A stretch of 64,000 nucleotides of DNA from JAQVIJ01 sp041287365 (GTDB taxonomy: Bacteria; Desulfobacterota; Dissulfuribacteria; Dissulfuribacterales; DYLC01), in NCBI GenBank assembly GCA_041287365.1, contig JBEULL010000004.1:62001-126000 (forward strand). The letters run 5' to 3'. A program made the position numbers and the translations under genes. The notes beneath the pieces were generated by a model. The model was not told the origin of the DNA and searched no databases. It was given only the letters and a program-made list of their open reading frames with translations. Below, piece after piece: positions 51,536 to 60,117 of this stretch. Within the stretch, counting starts at the first letter, position 1. Each line of letters begins with the position of its first letter.

Positions 51536-53926
51536 TTATTTGATGCATACACTTCTAACCTGCTTGATGTCTGTGTGCCCTTGCAATATCTTCCATATGC
51601 CGTCCTGCTTCAGTGTCAGCATTCCCATCTGCATGGCATGCGCTCCGATCTTGAAGACCGGCGCCTTGGATTGAATCAGCTTTTTCATTTCGTCATCGGA
51701 TGTCAGCAGTTCGTGAATAGCCATGCGTCCCTTGTAACCCGTATAGTTACAGGCCTGACACCCAACCGGTTTGCAGATGGTGTAGTTGTTGAATTCCAGA
51801 GGAACAGTGGGATGGACTCCGTATTCTTTGAGCAGCATCTCTTTTTCTTCTGCACTTGGTTCATACTGTTCTTTGCATTTAGGACAGAGACGTTTCAGAA
51901 GCCTCTGAGCCAATACTCCAAGAAGGGCATCGGAAAAATTGAACGGGTCCATACCCATGCCCAGCAGCCTCGTAACAGTTTCCGGAGCGGAGTTGGTATG
52001 CAGGGTTGAAAAGACCAAATGGCCGGTCAGGGATGCCTCAATAACGGTGGTAGCGGTTTCTTCGTCTCGTGTTTCACCCACCATTATGATATCCGGGTCT
52101 GCTCTCAGAAATGCCCGCAAGACACGAGCAAAGGTCAAGCCTATGGCCGGTTTGACCTGAACCTGTCTTAGACCTTCCTGCACGATTTCAACAGGGTCTT
52201 CAGCTGTCCAGATCTTCTTTTCTGGTCTATTGACATAGCCCAGGGCGGCATGGAGTGTGGTGGTTTTACCTGAACCCGTGGGGCCGACGCAAAGAATAAG
52301 TCCATAGGGCATCTCAAGTATCTGCTTCATCGTGGCAAGATTTCTTTCCGAAAGATTCAGTTTGTCCAGGGGCATGGCCGAGGAAGCCGCCAGTATTCTC
52401 ATGACCACGTCCTCGTTGTCTTCAGTAGTGGGCAGGGTGGCTACGCGCAGCTCTATGGTCTTGCCTGTGCGGCTCTTGAACTTAATCTTACCGTCCTGTG
52501 GCAGTCTTTTTTCTGCGATGTCCAGATTGGACAATATCTTGATGCGGGAAACCAGGGCCTTTTTGTAGTTGTATGGAACGGTCTTGTATGGCCTGCAATC
52601 TCCGTCCACTCGCAGCCGAATGAAGGCCCCGCGTTTTCCAGTCAGGGATTCCACATGGATATCCGAGGCATTTCTTGCAAAGGCATCCTCTATGACCTGA
52701 TTGACCAGTTGAACGACGACACTGTCTGACTCAGGGGCGATTAGTTCTTCTTCTTCTGTTTCAGTGAGATCTTCTGTGGCTATTGCCTCAAAGGCATCCT
52801 GTTGTGTCTCGGTTACGGTGTATTTGCCGTAGAAGTAGTCGATAAATTTGTCGATGTCCTCTTTAAGGCACACCACAAATTCATATTGAGGGAATTGAAT
52901 GGCCTTGCGAATGCTGTCCAGTTTGGCATAGTCATGCGGATCGTCCACCGCTACCAGCAGACTATGGCCTAAATCCTTGATTGGCACACAACTTATGTTG
53001 CGTAGAAAATGTTCTTTTATTCCAGTCAGACACTTTGGAGTGGAACCGACCTCCAGTTCGTTGAATTCCACAAATGGGACATTGAAATATTCGCTCAGAG
53101 AATGACCGATCTCACTTTTGTCTATGCCGAAAGAGTTGATCAGGACGAATTCGATGGATTTTTTGTCGTTTTTTGCGATTTCTCTGGCCTGTTGCAGTGC
53201 CTGTTCTTTCAAAATGCCCGAGGTGACGAGATAGGAAAAACGGCCGTATCTCTGGGCGGTTTGCGTCAGGTCCTTCAGTCTTTGAGCCGCATTCATGTAC
53301 TGCGGGTCGAGATGTATCAGTTGTTCAAGAGAGGATATTGCGGACTGAATGGCCCCGGTTCTCTCATGAATGGTGGAAATCTTGTAGAGCAGTTCGAGCC
53401 GAGTGGCCTTTGGTATGGTCGTATCCTTCAAGGCCATGCCAAACTGTTCCAGGGCGTCGAAAGGCATATTCAAGCCGATATAGCACTCGCCTATCTGTGC
53501 ATATATCTCACCCGGCCTGTCCGTCATTTCCAGCAGTTTGGAGAAATCCGTTATGGCTTCACGATAAAAACCGGCCTCTTTGAGTCCAAGTGCGTTTTCC
53601 TTGTTTTTTTCAAAGAGGTCCTGCGGACTGGAGGAGCCTGATTGAATGTCATTGCCATGGTCGTGCGATTCACCAGATGTGTTTTGCAGCTTTTGCAGTT
53701 TTGCCTCTATATCTTTATAAAAAGGGGATGTTACGTCGGTGAGTTTGAAGAGGATATCTTCATATATTTCGATGGCCTCTTCCATCAGGCCCTGTTTGGC
53801 ATACAAGGCCGCCTCCTCGGCCTTGACCGTCAGCTCGTCTGATGCCGGAGCGGGAGCATTGGCCTGAGCCGGCGGTGTATTGCTATCTTCTATAACTAAT
53901 TCTAAATCCAGGACATCTTCCTGCAT
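51536..53926 (-). CDS. PilB/GspE-family assembly ATPase with N-terminal TPR region
   Basis: 796 residues from ATG 53926 (GAGGT upstream); an in-frame ATG at 53974 lacks such a site. Residues about 35-220 form TPR-like helices, an unusual addition. An MshEN-type domain (about 235-360) follows, then the secretion ATPase: ASDIHVE, Walker A GPTGSGKTTT, Asp box, and LRADPDIIMVGETRDEETA. A tetracysteine zinc site (CPKC and CQAC) lies near the end. It would power type IV pilus extension or type II secretion from the cytoplasm. No pil or gsp neighbours are present; the upstream genes are MglA/roadblock-type. Confidence 0.9.
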   Translation of the reverse strand: MQEDVLDLELVIEDSNTPPAQANAPAPASDELTVKAEEAALYAKQGLMEEAIEIYEDILFKLTDVTSPFYKDIEAKLQKLQNTSGESHDHGNDIQSGSSSPQDLFEKNKENALGLKEAGFYREAITDFSKLLEMTDRPGEIYAQIGECYIGLNMPFDALEQFGMALKDTTIPKATRLELLYKISTIHERTGAIQSAISSLEQLIHLDPQYMNAAQRLKDLTQTAQRYGRFSYLVTSGILKEQALQQAREIAKNDKKSIEFVLINSFGIDKSEIGHSLSEYFNVPFVEFNELEVGSTPKCLTGIKEHFLRNISCVPIKDLGHSLLVAVDDPHDYAKLDSIRKAIQFPQYEFVVCLKEDIDKFIDYFYGKYTVTETQQDAFEAIATEDLTETEEEELIAPESDSVVVQLVNQVIEDAFARNASDIHVESLTGKRGAFIRLRVDGDCRPYKTVPYNYKKALVSRIKILSNLDIAEKRLPQDGKIKFKSRTGKTIELRVATLPTTEDNEDVVMRILAASSAMPLDKLNLSERNLATMKQILEMPYGLILCVGPTGSGKTTTLHAALGYVNRPEKKIWTAEDPVEIVQEGLRQVQVKPAIGLTFARVLRAFLRADPDIIMVGETRDEETATTVIEASLTGHLVFSTLHTNSAPETVTRLLGMGMDPFNFSDALLGVLAQRLLKRLCPKCKEQYEPSAEEKEMLLKEYGVHPTVPLEFNNYTICKPVGCQACNYTGYKGRMAIHELLTSDDEMKKLIQSKAPVFKIGAHAMQMGMLTLKQDGIWKILQGHTDIKQVRSVCIK

Positions 53927-54032
53927 ATTTTTTACCTCATTTATATAACATACCGGTATGCTGTATCTTTTCAATTAGAATGGAGAATCAGCGGATGATC
54001 GGCATACATTGTGCCGGCATTCAGCGACTATT

Positions 54033-55541
54033 TTATGAAAATATTTCCTGCGACAATACATGTATTTCATCGTCGTTCTTTTGCAGTACGCCTGTAAAAA
54101 ATGGTTTTGCCGAAGCGTCTTTCCATGTCCATGCATCGGTCTTGAAGGGGGTCGAGGGGCTATCGGCCAGAATGACACAACCCTTGGATAGTTCCGGGTT
54201 CCAAAGGATCAATACGGATGGTTCCGTGATGATGATGGATGGAGGCGGTTCGGGTGAAACAAGGATTGGAAACGTCATAGTTTTTAGCTGGCTTTCATTC
54301 AGAGATGCCAGACTGCCTCCCAAAAGAGAGCGAATGTTGGACCACGGCCATTTTTTAAGCATGGTTAAGGGAAAGCTGTCTTTTGAAAGGAGCTTCTTGG
54401 CCCTGCCCCATGGGAGCTTGCCTTCAAATACAATATATTCCTGAGGGAATGCAATGCGTTTGCCCCACCATTCCGTCCTGGCCAGCATGCGCCACGGACA
54501 AACGGCCTGAGGGGGTTTGGCAGCTTCCTGGGCTTCGGAATGGGCGCCGGACACAACATGTCCCACTGGCTTGTGAATGGCCTGGGATAGAAGGCGCTCC
54601 TGCGCCGCCATGTCCTGTTTCAATTGCCTGTGAAATGCCAGTAGTTTTTCCATGCCTGATACGCCTGAGAGGATTTTTTCCAGGGCATCCAACCTGTCCA
54701 CCCATCTGCCGAGTTGCATTGTATGTCTGGCGACCGTTTCCTGTAATAAAGGTGGCGCTTCTGGTGTACTCGGAAGGAAGTGTTTCGATGAAACAGGCGG
54801 TTCTGTTTCAGGTACGAGTTGCAGGTTGGGGAGAGATTGTTCAGACATGGGTCGCTGCAGATCACGGGCCATGTCCGCAGCGGATGCCAGTGTCTGGGAT
54901 GTGACGCCGGTGACAGGGGCTTGCTTCATCTGAAATGGAATATCCTGCTGTATCCTTTCTATATATTCAAAAAACTCATTGAGCTCATGCGCGAGAGGGG
55001 CAGCCATCGCAATGGTTTTTTCATGGGTCATATTGTCTGAGGTAAGTATCCGTTCCAAGACATCGAAGAGATTTAGAAGCAGTTTGGGAGAGTGACTGGG
55101 TGCCTGGTTGAGTGGAATGGCCTCGATAGCTGCCAGTATGTCAGCCATTTGAGTCATGACATTCTGTGTGTGCTCGATCTGGTCTGCTGTCAAATTTGCG
55201 CTCAATTCGTCAAGTAACCGCCGTGCCTTCTGAATGTGTGGAACGGCTATTTCCCATTCGATGGTCATCAGGCTTTGGTAGAACTCTCTCAGGGCATTCT
55301 GAAGAGGCAGAGGCAGCTTGGCTGTATTATGCGCAAAGAGCTCTGATGTAGATGTGGAGTCATGTGTGCCCGGAGTTGTTGGAGTTGAAGGGGTGGGCTC
55401 GGTCTTCGGGGAGACATCCTCCCCCTTGATTTCATTGGTCAGAGGGTCTATTTCTATTTTTTTTATTGGCGTAAAAAGAGAATCGATGGCATTCTCCATC
55501 TCTTGAGTGAGTTGTTCCATGGAATTTTCAGAAGTGTTCAT
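54033..55541 (-). CDS. Hypothetical protein between PilB-like and MglA-like genes
   Basis: 502 residues from ATG 55541, behind GGAGGT. Not recognised. The N-terminal 65 residues are acidic and Ser/Thr/Pro-rich, the middle (about 70-330) is helical with possible coiled coil, and the C-terminal 130 residues are mixed alpha/beta with several Trp. The end region (GKRIAFPQEYIVFEG; SNIRSLLGGSL) faintly recalls a CheW-like fold, but I would not rely on it. No signal peptide or membrane segment. Location suggests a cytoplasmic adaptor linking the GTPase and the pilus motor. Confidence 0.6.
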   Translation of the reverse strand: MNTSENSMEQLTQEMENAIDSLFTPIKKIEIDPLTNEIKGEDVSPKTEPTPSTPTTPGTHDSTSTSELFAHNTAKLPLPLQNALREFYQSLMTIEWEIAVPHIQKARRLLDELSANLTADQIEHTQNVMTQMADILAAIEAIPLNQAPSHSPKLLLNLFDVLERILTSDNMTHEKTIAMAAPLAHELNEFFEYIERIQQDIPFQMKQAPVTGVTSQTLASAADMARDLQRPMSEQSLPNLQLVPETEPPVSSKHFLPSTPEAPPLLQETVARHTMQLGRWVDRLDALEKILSGVSGMEKLLAFHRQLKQDMAAQERLLSQAIHKPVGHVVSGAHSEAQEAAKPPQAVCPWRMLARTEWWGKRIAFPQEYIVFEGKLPWGRAKKLLSKDSFPLTMLKKWPWSNIRSLLGGSLASLNESQLKTMTFPILVSPEPPPSIIITEPSVLILWNPELSKGCVILADSPSTPFKTDAWTWKDASAKPFFTGVLQKNDDEIHVLSQEIFS

Positions 55542-55588
55542 GAATATACCTCCTGGTTCAGTTCTGAGGGTCTTGTGTGGACATGGTG

Positions 55589-56203
55589 TCATTTGATCAG
55601 CAGATGCTTTTTTGCGACGTATTTAACGGTCAGCTTGCTGATTTCGCGCAATGTTTCAAAAACCCCCACCCCTTTTACGGCCGATGCCTCGAAATCAGGC
55701 CATTTATTGTGAGGATTCAAATCCCTTTTCATCTCTTCGATGGATAGGGTTGGTATGGGAGAAGATACCAGGTCCCGTTTGTTGTATTGTATCACCATAG
55801 GGATTTCGTCCAAGGATTTTCCATGTTCTTTTAGATTGACGGCCAGGTCCTGAAGGCTTTCGATGTTTTTTGTCTTTCTGACCTTTAAGGAGTCCGCTAC
55901 AAAAACTACACCATCCACACCTTTCAGAACCAGTTTGCGAGTAGATGCATAGATGGTCTGCCCAGGCACTGTATAAAGTTGAATACGAATGTCAAATCCA
56001 CCTATTTTGCCCAGATTCAGCGGTAATAGATCGAAAAAGAGGGTGCGATCGCCCTTTGTTTCGATGGTCAGCATCTTGCCTTTGGCGGCGTCGCTCATGG
56101 CGTTATAGATATAGATCAGATTAGTGGTTTTGCCGCATCTGCCTGGACCATAATAGACCACCTTACAGTGAACTTCCTTTTTACTGAGATCGATTAAAGC
56201 CAT
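55589..56203 (-). CDS. MglA-like small Ras-family GTPase
   Basis: 204 residues. Motifs: P-loop YYGPGRCGKTTNL (about residues 17-29), switch region GDRTLFFD, G3-equivalent YTVPGQ, G4 NKRD. The TVPGQ in place of DxxGQ is characteristic of MglA. In Myxococcus MglA-GTP marks the leading pole and directs type IV pili and gliding; a roadblock partner acts as its GAP. The roadblock gene is immediately upstream, so a polarity or switch module is likely. Confidence 0.92.
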   Translation of the reverse strand: MALIDLSKKEVHCKVVYYGPGRCGKTTNLIYIYNAMSDAAKGKMLTIETKGDRTLFFDLLPLNLGKIGGFDIRIQLYTVPGQTIYASTRKLVLKGVDGVVFVADSLKVRKTKNIESLQDLAVNLKEHGKSLDEIPMVIQYNKRDLVSSPIPTLSIEEMKRDLNPHNKWPDFEASAVKGVGVFETLREISKLTVKYVAKKHLLIK

Positions 56204-56253
56204 TTTTTCATCCTGTCAGATAATGGAGTGTTGTTAGTGGTTGTCTGGGCTCG

Positions 56254-56646
56254 TCAATTCAACAATTCGCGTAGGTGCTGGGATGCCTCTGTGACTTTCA
56301 GTCGAACCACCCCCAGTGAAACATTGTCATTGAAGATAGAAATCAGTATATAGTCCTGGCCTATCTTGGCAAAATGGATACTGTCTTTTTTGCCCTTGTG
56401 GAACAGGAGGCTGAAGTCTTCTTCTCCGATGATGCGGGCGATCTGTGAGGTGGCTGCAAAGTTGGCTGCTGTAAGTGCTGCGAGGGAGATGATGTCGATG
56501 CCCTGCATATGTTCGCCGCAACTGGCGATTATGTTTCCGGCGCTGTCCACTAATAAAACCGAGTGAATGCCGGCTGCTATGAGGTTGTTCTCAAGTTGTG
56601 CTCGAATAGCGTCCAATTTTGCAGTGGTTAAAACGAGGTCTCCCAT
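56254..56646 (-). CDS. Roadblock/LC7-domain protein, MglB-like
   Basis: 130 residues, one roadblock/LC7 domain. The pattern GIHSVLLVDSAGNIIASCGE, then LAALTAANFAAT, then KDSIHFAKIGQDYILISIF is typical. Such proteins dimerise and act as GAP or regulator for MglA-type GTPases. It is the first gene of the minus-strand run roadblock-MglA-unknown-PilB. ATG follows a GGAG. The divergent HDOD gene starts 237 bp away. Confidence 0.88.
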   Translation of the reverse strand: MGDLVLTTAKLDAIRAQLENNLIAAGIHSVLLVDSAGNIIASCGEHMQGIDIISLAALTAANFAATSQIARIIGEEDFSLLFHKGKKDSIHFAKIGQDYILISIFNDNVSLGVVRLKVTEASQHLRELLN

Positions 56647-56794
56647 CTTTAGACTCCATGAAGAAATGCTTTAAGATACCGGTTGTGCACCGGTTGTCAC
56701 ATTGTAAATTTACTCAGAAAGTTGGTTGCCACAATTCGATTCATTTTTTATTATGTAGTTGGATTTTTTTCAAGTGAAATTCTTGTCGAAAGGT

Positions 56795-56823
56795 TTTACA
56801 ATGAAAAATATATTTGTTATAAT
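56795..56823 (+). promoter_or_regulatory. Near-consensus sigma70 promoter for the HDOD-CheB-CheY-CheA run
   Basis: TTTACA (56795-56800), 17-bp spacer, TATAAT (56818-56823). The -10 box is perfect and the -35 box matches five of six. Start point would be near 56830, about 54 nt before the HDOD gene. The surrounding 56647-56883 is strongly AT-rich and otherwise shows nothing. Confidence 0.65.
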
Positions 56824-56883
56824 TAATAATAGTTCCGAATAATATGTTAAAGATCAATTTTATGGGAAGGAGGTGCCTGATGC

Positions 56884-57732
56884 ATGTATGTGTCTCTGAT
56901 TGAACGGTTGAACGGCATTCATGACCTGCCTTCCATTCCCAATACACTCAACAAGGTGCTGAACGAATTGGCGCGAGAGTCTTCAACTCCGGATACCATC
57001 GAGATCATCATCAAGGAAGACCCTTTGCTCACGGCCAAGCTGTTGCAGGTGGCCAATTCCCCTTATTATGGCATGGCCGGAAAGATCAGCAGCATAGCGA
57101 GGGCCATAGTGATCATGGGCTTCGCAGAGGTGCGAAACCTGGTGGTGGGCATCTCCCTTACAACCATGGTGACGGGTGATCTGGGCTTCGAGGAATTCAA
57201 AACCAAAGATCTGTGGCTTCATTGTGTGGCCGTTGCCACTGCTGCCCGCAAGCTGGCCCAGCATATTCCAGGAATGGACACTGAAGAGGTGTTCACTCTC
57301 GGTATCATGCATGATATCGGTCGTTTTTTGCAGTGTCTTTATTTTCCAAATGAAATGCGAGAGCTCCTGAAGGCGAACAACGGCATCAAGAACCTCTATG
57401 CGGCGGAAGAAAACGCCGGAATCCCTCACACAGAGATCGGGGCCTATCTGGCTCACCGTTGGAAGTTGAGCGAAATGTTCGTCGAGGCCATTCGTTATCA
57501 TCACAGACCTCAGGGCGCTGGCCCATACACCGCCCATGCATCCGTGTTGTTTCTGGCGGATCAATTGTGTAAAAAATTGCAGATCGGATGGCATGGTGAG
57601 GACGTGGACAATCGTCTTTTAATCCCCAAGACATTGTCCTTGTCACAGGATATCATAAAAGGGGTTGCGATTTACATGAAGGAACAAAAGGATGAGATTG
57701 AAAGGGCGTGGGATGAGGTATTGTCCACGTAG
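56884..57732 (+). CDS. HDOD-domain signalling protein
   Basis: 282 residues. HDOD domain (about residues 10-210): LPSIPNTLNKVLNEL, IIKEDPLLTAKLLQVANSPYYG, ARAIVIMGFAEVRNLVVG, then a partial HD-like IMHDIGRFLQ and GAYLAHRWKLSE. HDOD proteins lack the full metal site and act as output or scaffold domains, often in c-di-GMP or chemosensory systems; an HDOD protein is needed for polar pilus control in Xanthomonas. AAGGAGG precedes ATG 56884. It is the first gene of the chemosensory run. Confidence 0.9.
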   Translation: MYVSLIERLNGIHDLPSIPNTLNKVLNELARESSTPDTIEIIIKEDPLLTAKLLQVANSPYYGMAGKISSIARAIVIMGFAEVRNLVVGISLTTMVTGDLGFEEFKTKDLWLHCVAVATAARKLAQHIPGMDTEEVFTLGIMHDIGRFLQCLYFPNEMRELLKANNGIKNLYAAEENAGIPHTEIGAYLAHRWKLSEMFVEAIRYHHRPQGAGPYTAHASVLFLADQLCKKLQIGWHGEDVDNRLLIPKTLSLSQDIIKGVAIYMKEQKDEIERAWDEVLST

Positions 57733-57806
57733 CAGTATGGTGGGGTCACTACAAAAAAGGGGCGGGGCAACCCAACTCCTACTATGAATGCAACAGGAGG
57801 TAAACC

Positions 57807-58994
57807 TTGGCGAATTCAAAAGATCCGGTGCGTGTGCTGATAGTTGACGATACCGCCTTCATGAGGCGGGCGCTGGTGGATATCTTTTCCAAGGATGCGG
57901 ATATCAATGTGGTGGGAGTGGCCAGTCATGGTCAGGAGGCCATAGAGGCCATCGAGCTTCTGTCTCCGGACGTCATCACCATGGATGTAGATATGCCGGT
58001 AATGGACGGCATCACCGCAATCAAATACATAATGGTGAAAAATCCCAGGCCCATTATCATGATCAGCGGTATGGGAGGCCATGGTCCTGTCACTTTGGAG
58101 GCATTCAAGCTGGGTGCGGTGGATTTTTTGCAAAAACCATCCGGCACCATCTCTTTGGACATACATTCTCAGGCGGAGCATCTGTGCAAGGCTGTAAAAG
58201 AGGCTGTCGCTGTGAATGTGCGTCATATAAAGCGGGCGCGTCTGAGAATGCCTGTCATATCACAAGCCCCTGTAGCAGGACCTGCAAACGGCCTGTTGAT
58301 ATTTCTGGCATTGAAGGGTGCCTGCGGTCAGGTGATGCGTACACTTATGCACATAAAACCCTCGCTGCCGGTTTCCATTTTGGTGATTCATGATATGCCT
58401 CCGGAAGTGCTTAAATCCTATGCCACCGCATTGAGCAGACACGTGCCATGGGGTATTCGTGTGGATGAACGCGGAATGCTGCAAATGCCCGTACAGGAAG
58501 AGGGTTTTGAGGATGTCGCCTGTGATATATTTGATAGATTCTGTTCTGAGCAGGGTGTGGCGCATTTCTATCGTCTTATTCCAAACGATGACCTTGATCT
58601 GTTCTTGCTGGCCGTGGCGGAAAAGCTGGGGGAAAAGGCCTTGGCTGTGCTTTTCGGAGGTCCATCGGACGCGGGTATAGAGGGGTTGGCCGCTGTTGCA
58701 AAGGCCGGCGGTGTCAGTCTGGCCATGTCACCGGATATCTGTATCTACCCCAATGCCACGAGACATGCCATTGAATCAGGGGCTGCCATTCAGGTTCAGA
58801 CCGAAAACGACATCTGGAATCGAATAGACATCTTTGGTCGTCGTCTCAAATTTACGGTTGATACAACTGAAGACGCGCAGCGACAGACAGCCTTAGTGAA
58901 CGATGCGGTGGGACCATCGAATACCGCCGCCCTGCCTGAACAGGAGGGTGTGTGTGCCGATGAAACCTCTGCGCCATTGGAGATGACATTATGA
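57807..58994 (+). CDS. CheB-like response regulator 1 with degenerate methylesterase domain
   Basis: 395 residues, TTG start behind AGGAGG. Receiver domain intact: acidic pair in LIVDDTAF, phospho-Asp about D60 (VITMDVDMP), Lys in QKPSG. The C-terminal domain aligns with CheB by layout, but the active Ser region (IGASTGG in CheB) reads LIFLALKGACG, so the nucleophile is missing; the His (LVIHDMP) and Asp (GGPSDAGIEG) equivalents remain. A C-terminal tail of about 40 residues is added. Demethylation activity is unlikely. The stop overlaps the next cheB-like gene (ATGA). Confidence 0.82.
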   Translation: MANSKDPVRVLIVDDTAFMRRALVDIFSKDADINVVGVASHGQEAIEAIELLSPDVITMDVDMPVMDGITAIKYIMVKNPRPIIMISGMGGHGPVTLEAFKLGAVDFLQKPSGTISLDIHSQAEHLCKAVKEAVAVNVRHIKRARLRMPVISQAPVAGPANGLLIFLALKGACGQVMRTLMHIKPSLPVSILVIHDMPPEVLKSYATALSRHVPWGIRVDERGMLQMPVQEEGFEDVACDIFDRFCSEQGVAHFYRLIPNDDLDLFLLAVAEKLGEKALAVLFGGPSDAGIEGLAAVAKAGGVSLAMSPDICIYPNATRHAIESGAAIQVQTENDIWNRIDIFGRRLKFTVDTTEDAQRQTALVNDAVGPSNTAALPEQEGVCADETSAPLEMTL

Positions 58995-60076
58995 GCGGCA
59001 ATGCGGACATCAATGCCGGGAATAGGCTCACGCGGCCTGTGCGGGTTTTTATTGTGGACGACTCACCTCTGCTCTGCAAGGCTATCGAAAAGATGCTTCA
59101 GGACGACCCTGAAATAGAGATCGCCGGTCATGCCATGAGCGGCCAGGAGGCATTGAACCTGTTGCCCAAAGCCGATTGTGATATATGCACACTTGACGTG
59201 CATATGCCTGGTATGAGCGGTATAACCGCGCTCAAACACATCATGATTCGTTTCCCTGTGCCGGTTTTGATGTTGAGTGCCTTTACCGCTGAAGGCTCAC
59301 GCATTACCTTCGAGGCCCTTCGATACGGGGCGGTGGATTTTTTTCAAAAGCCATCGAGGTTGAATGCCGGCGAGGCCGACAGCATTCTTGCACAGGCCAA
59401 TATATTGAAGTCTAGACTCAAGAGGGCGTCCCGTGTAAGACTGGATGCAGCCCGTTATTTGAGATTGAAGGTGAAGCCGCGAGGACTGGCAGCGGCAACA
59501 CAGGCAAAAGAGAAAGGTATAGTGGTCATAGGCACAACTACAGGAGGATATGCCTCGCTTCTGTCGTTGCTGCCCAATTTGAGCGCCCCGCCCACAACAC
59601 CAGTTTTGGTCTTTCTTGGTGTAGCTCCTCAGTATGTCGGTCCATTTGCCGAATATCTAAAGGCATATCTGCCGTGTCCTGTGGTCAGAGGAACACATGA
59701 CAGCCGGCTTCAGGCCGGCAGCATCTATCTGGTTAGTATGTCAGAGTCGGCTGGCTTGGAATATCGAGGTGATGATACCTATCTGTTGTTGAACAATCGC
59801 TCCGAACTTATGGGAATGGAAAGCGGTCTGGATCTGCTGCTCTATTCGGTGAGTGAACACTTCGGCCCTCGAGGATTGGCGGTATTTCTGTCCGGCGATG
59901 GAACCGAGGGACTGGAAGGGGCAAGAGAGCTGGCCAGATGCGGCGGTATGGTGTTGGCGCAGACGCCTGAGACCTGTCTGGTGCCGGAATTGTCCGAGGC
60001 TGCCGGCCGCATAGAAAACGCCCGAATCTGTTCTTTGGCCGAACTATCGTCTCCCATCGTTTCATGGCCGTCCTGA
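58991..60076 (+). CDS. CheB-like response regulator 2 with degenerate methylesterase domain
   Basis: 361 residues. Receiver with IVDDSPLL and phospho-Asp about D69 (CTLDVHMPG), Lys in FQKPSR. The effector half keeps the CheB fold pattern but all three catalytic positions differ: GTTTGG for GASTGG, FLGVAP where CheB has QHM, and SGDGTEGLEG where CheB has GMGNDG. The receiver is therefore probably the active part, while the esterase fold may bind receptors or other proteins. It is coupled to gene 1 by a 4-bp overlap. Confidence 0.84.
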   Translation: MSGNADINAGNRLTRPVRVFIVDDSPLLCKAIEKMLQDDPEIEIAGHAMSGQEALNLLPKADCDICTLDVHMPGMSGITALKHIMIRFPVPVLMLSAFTAEGSRITFEALRYGAVDFFQKPSRLNAGEADSILAQANILKSRLKRASRVRLDAARYLRLKVKPRGLAAATQAKEKGIVVIGTTTGGYASLLSLLPNLSAPPTTPVLVFLGVAPQYVGPFAEYLKAYLPCPVVRGTHDSRLQAGSIYLVSMSESAGLEYRGDDTYLLLNNRSELMGMESGLDLLLYSVSEHFGPRGLAVFLSGDGTEGLEGARELARCGGMVLAQTPETCLVPELSEAAGRIENARICSLAELSSPIVSWPS

Positions 60077-60117
60077 CGGGCGGTTTCCCATACTGCATCA
60101 GAAGGTGACCATGGTAT

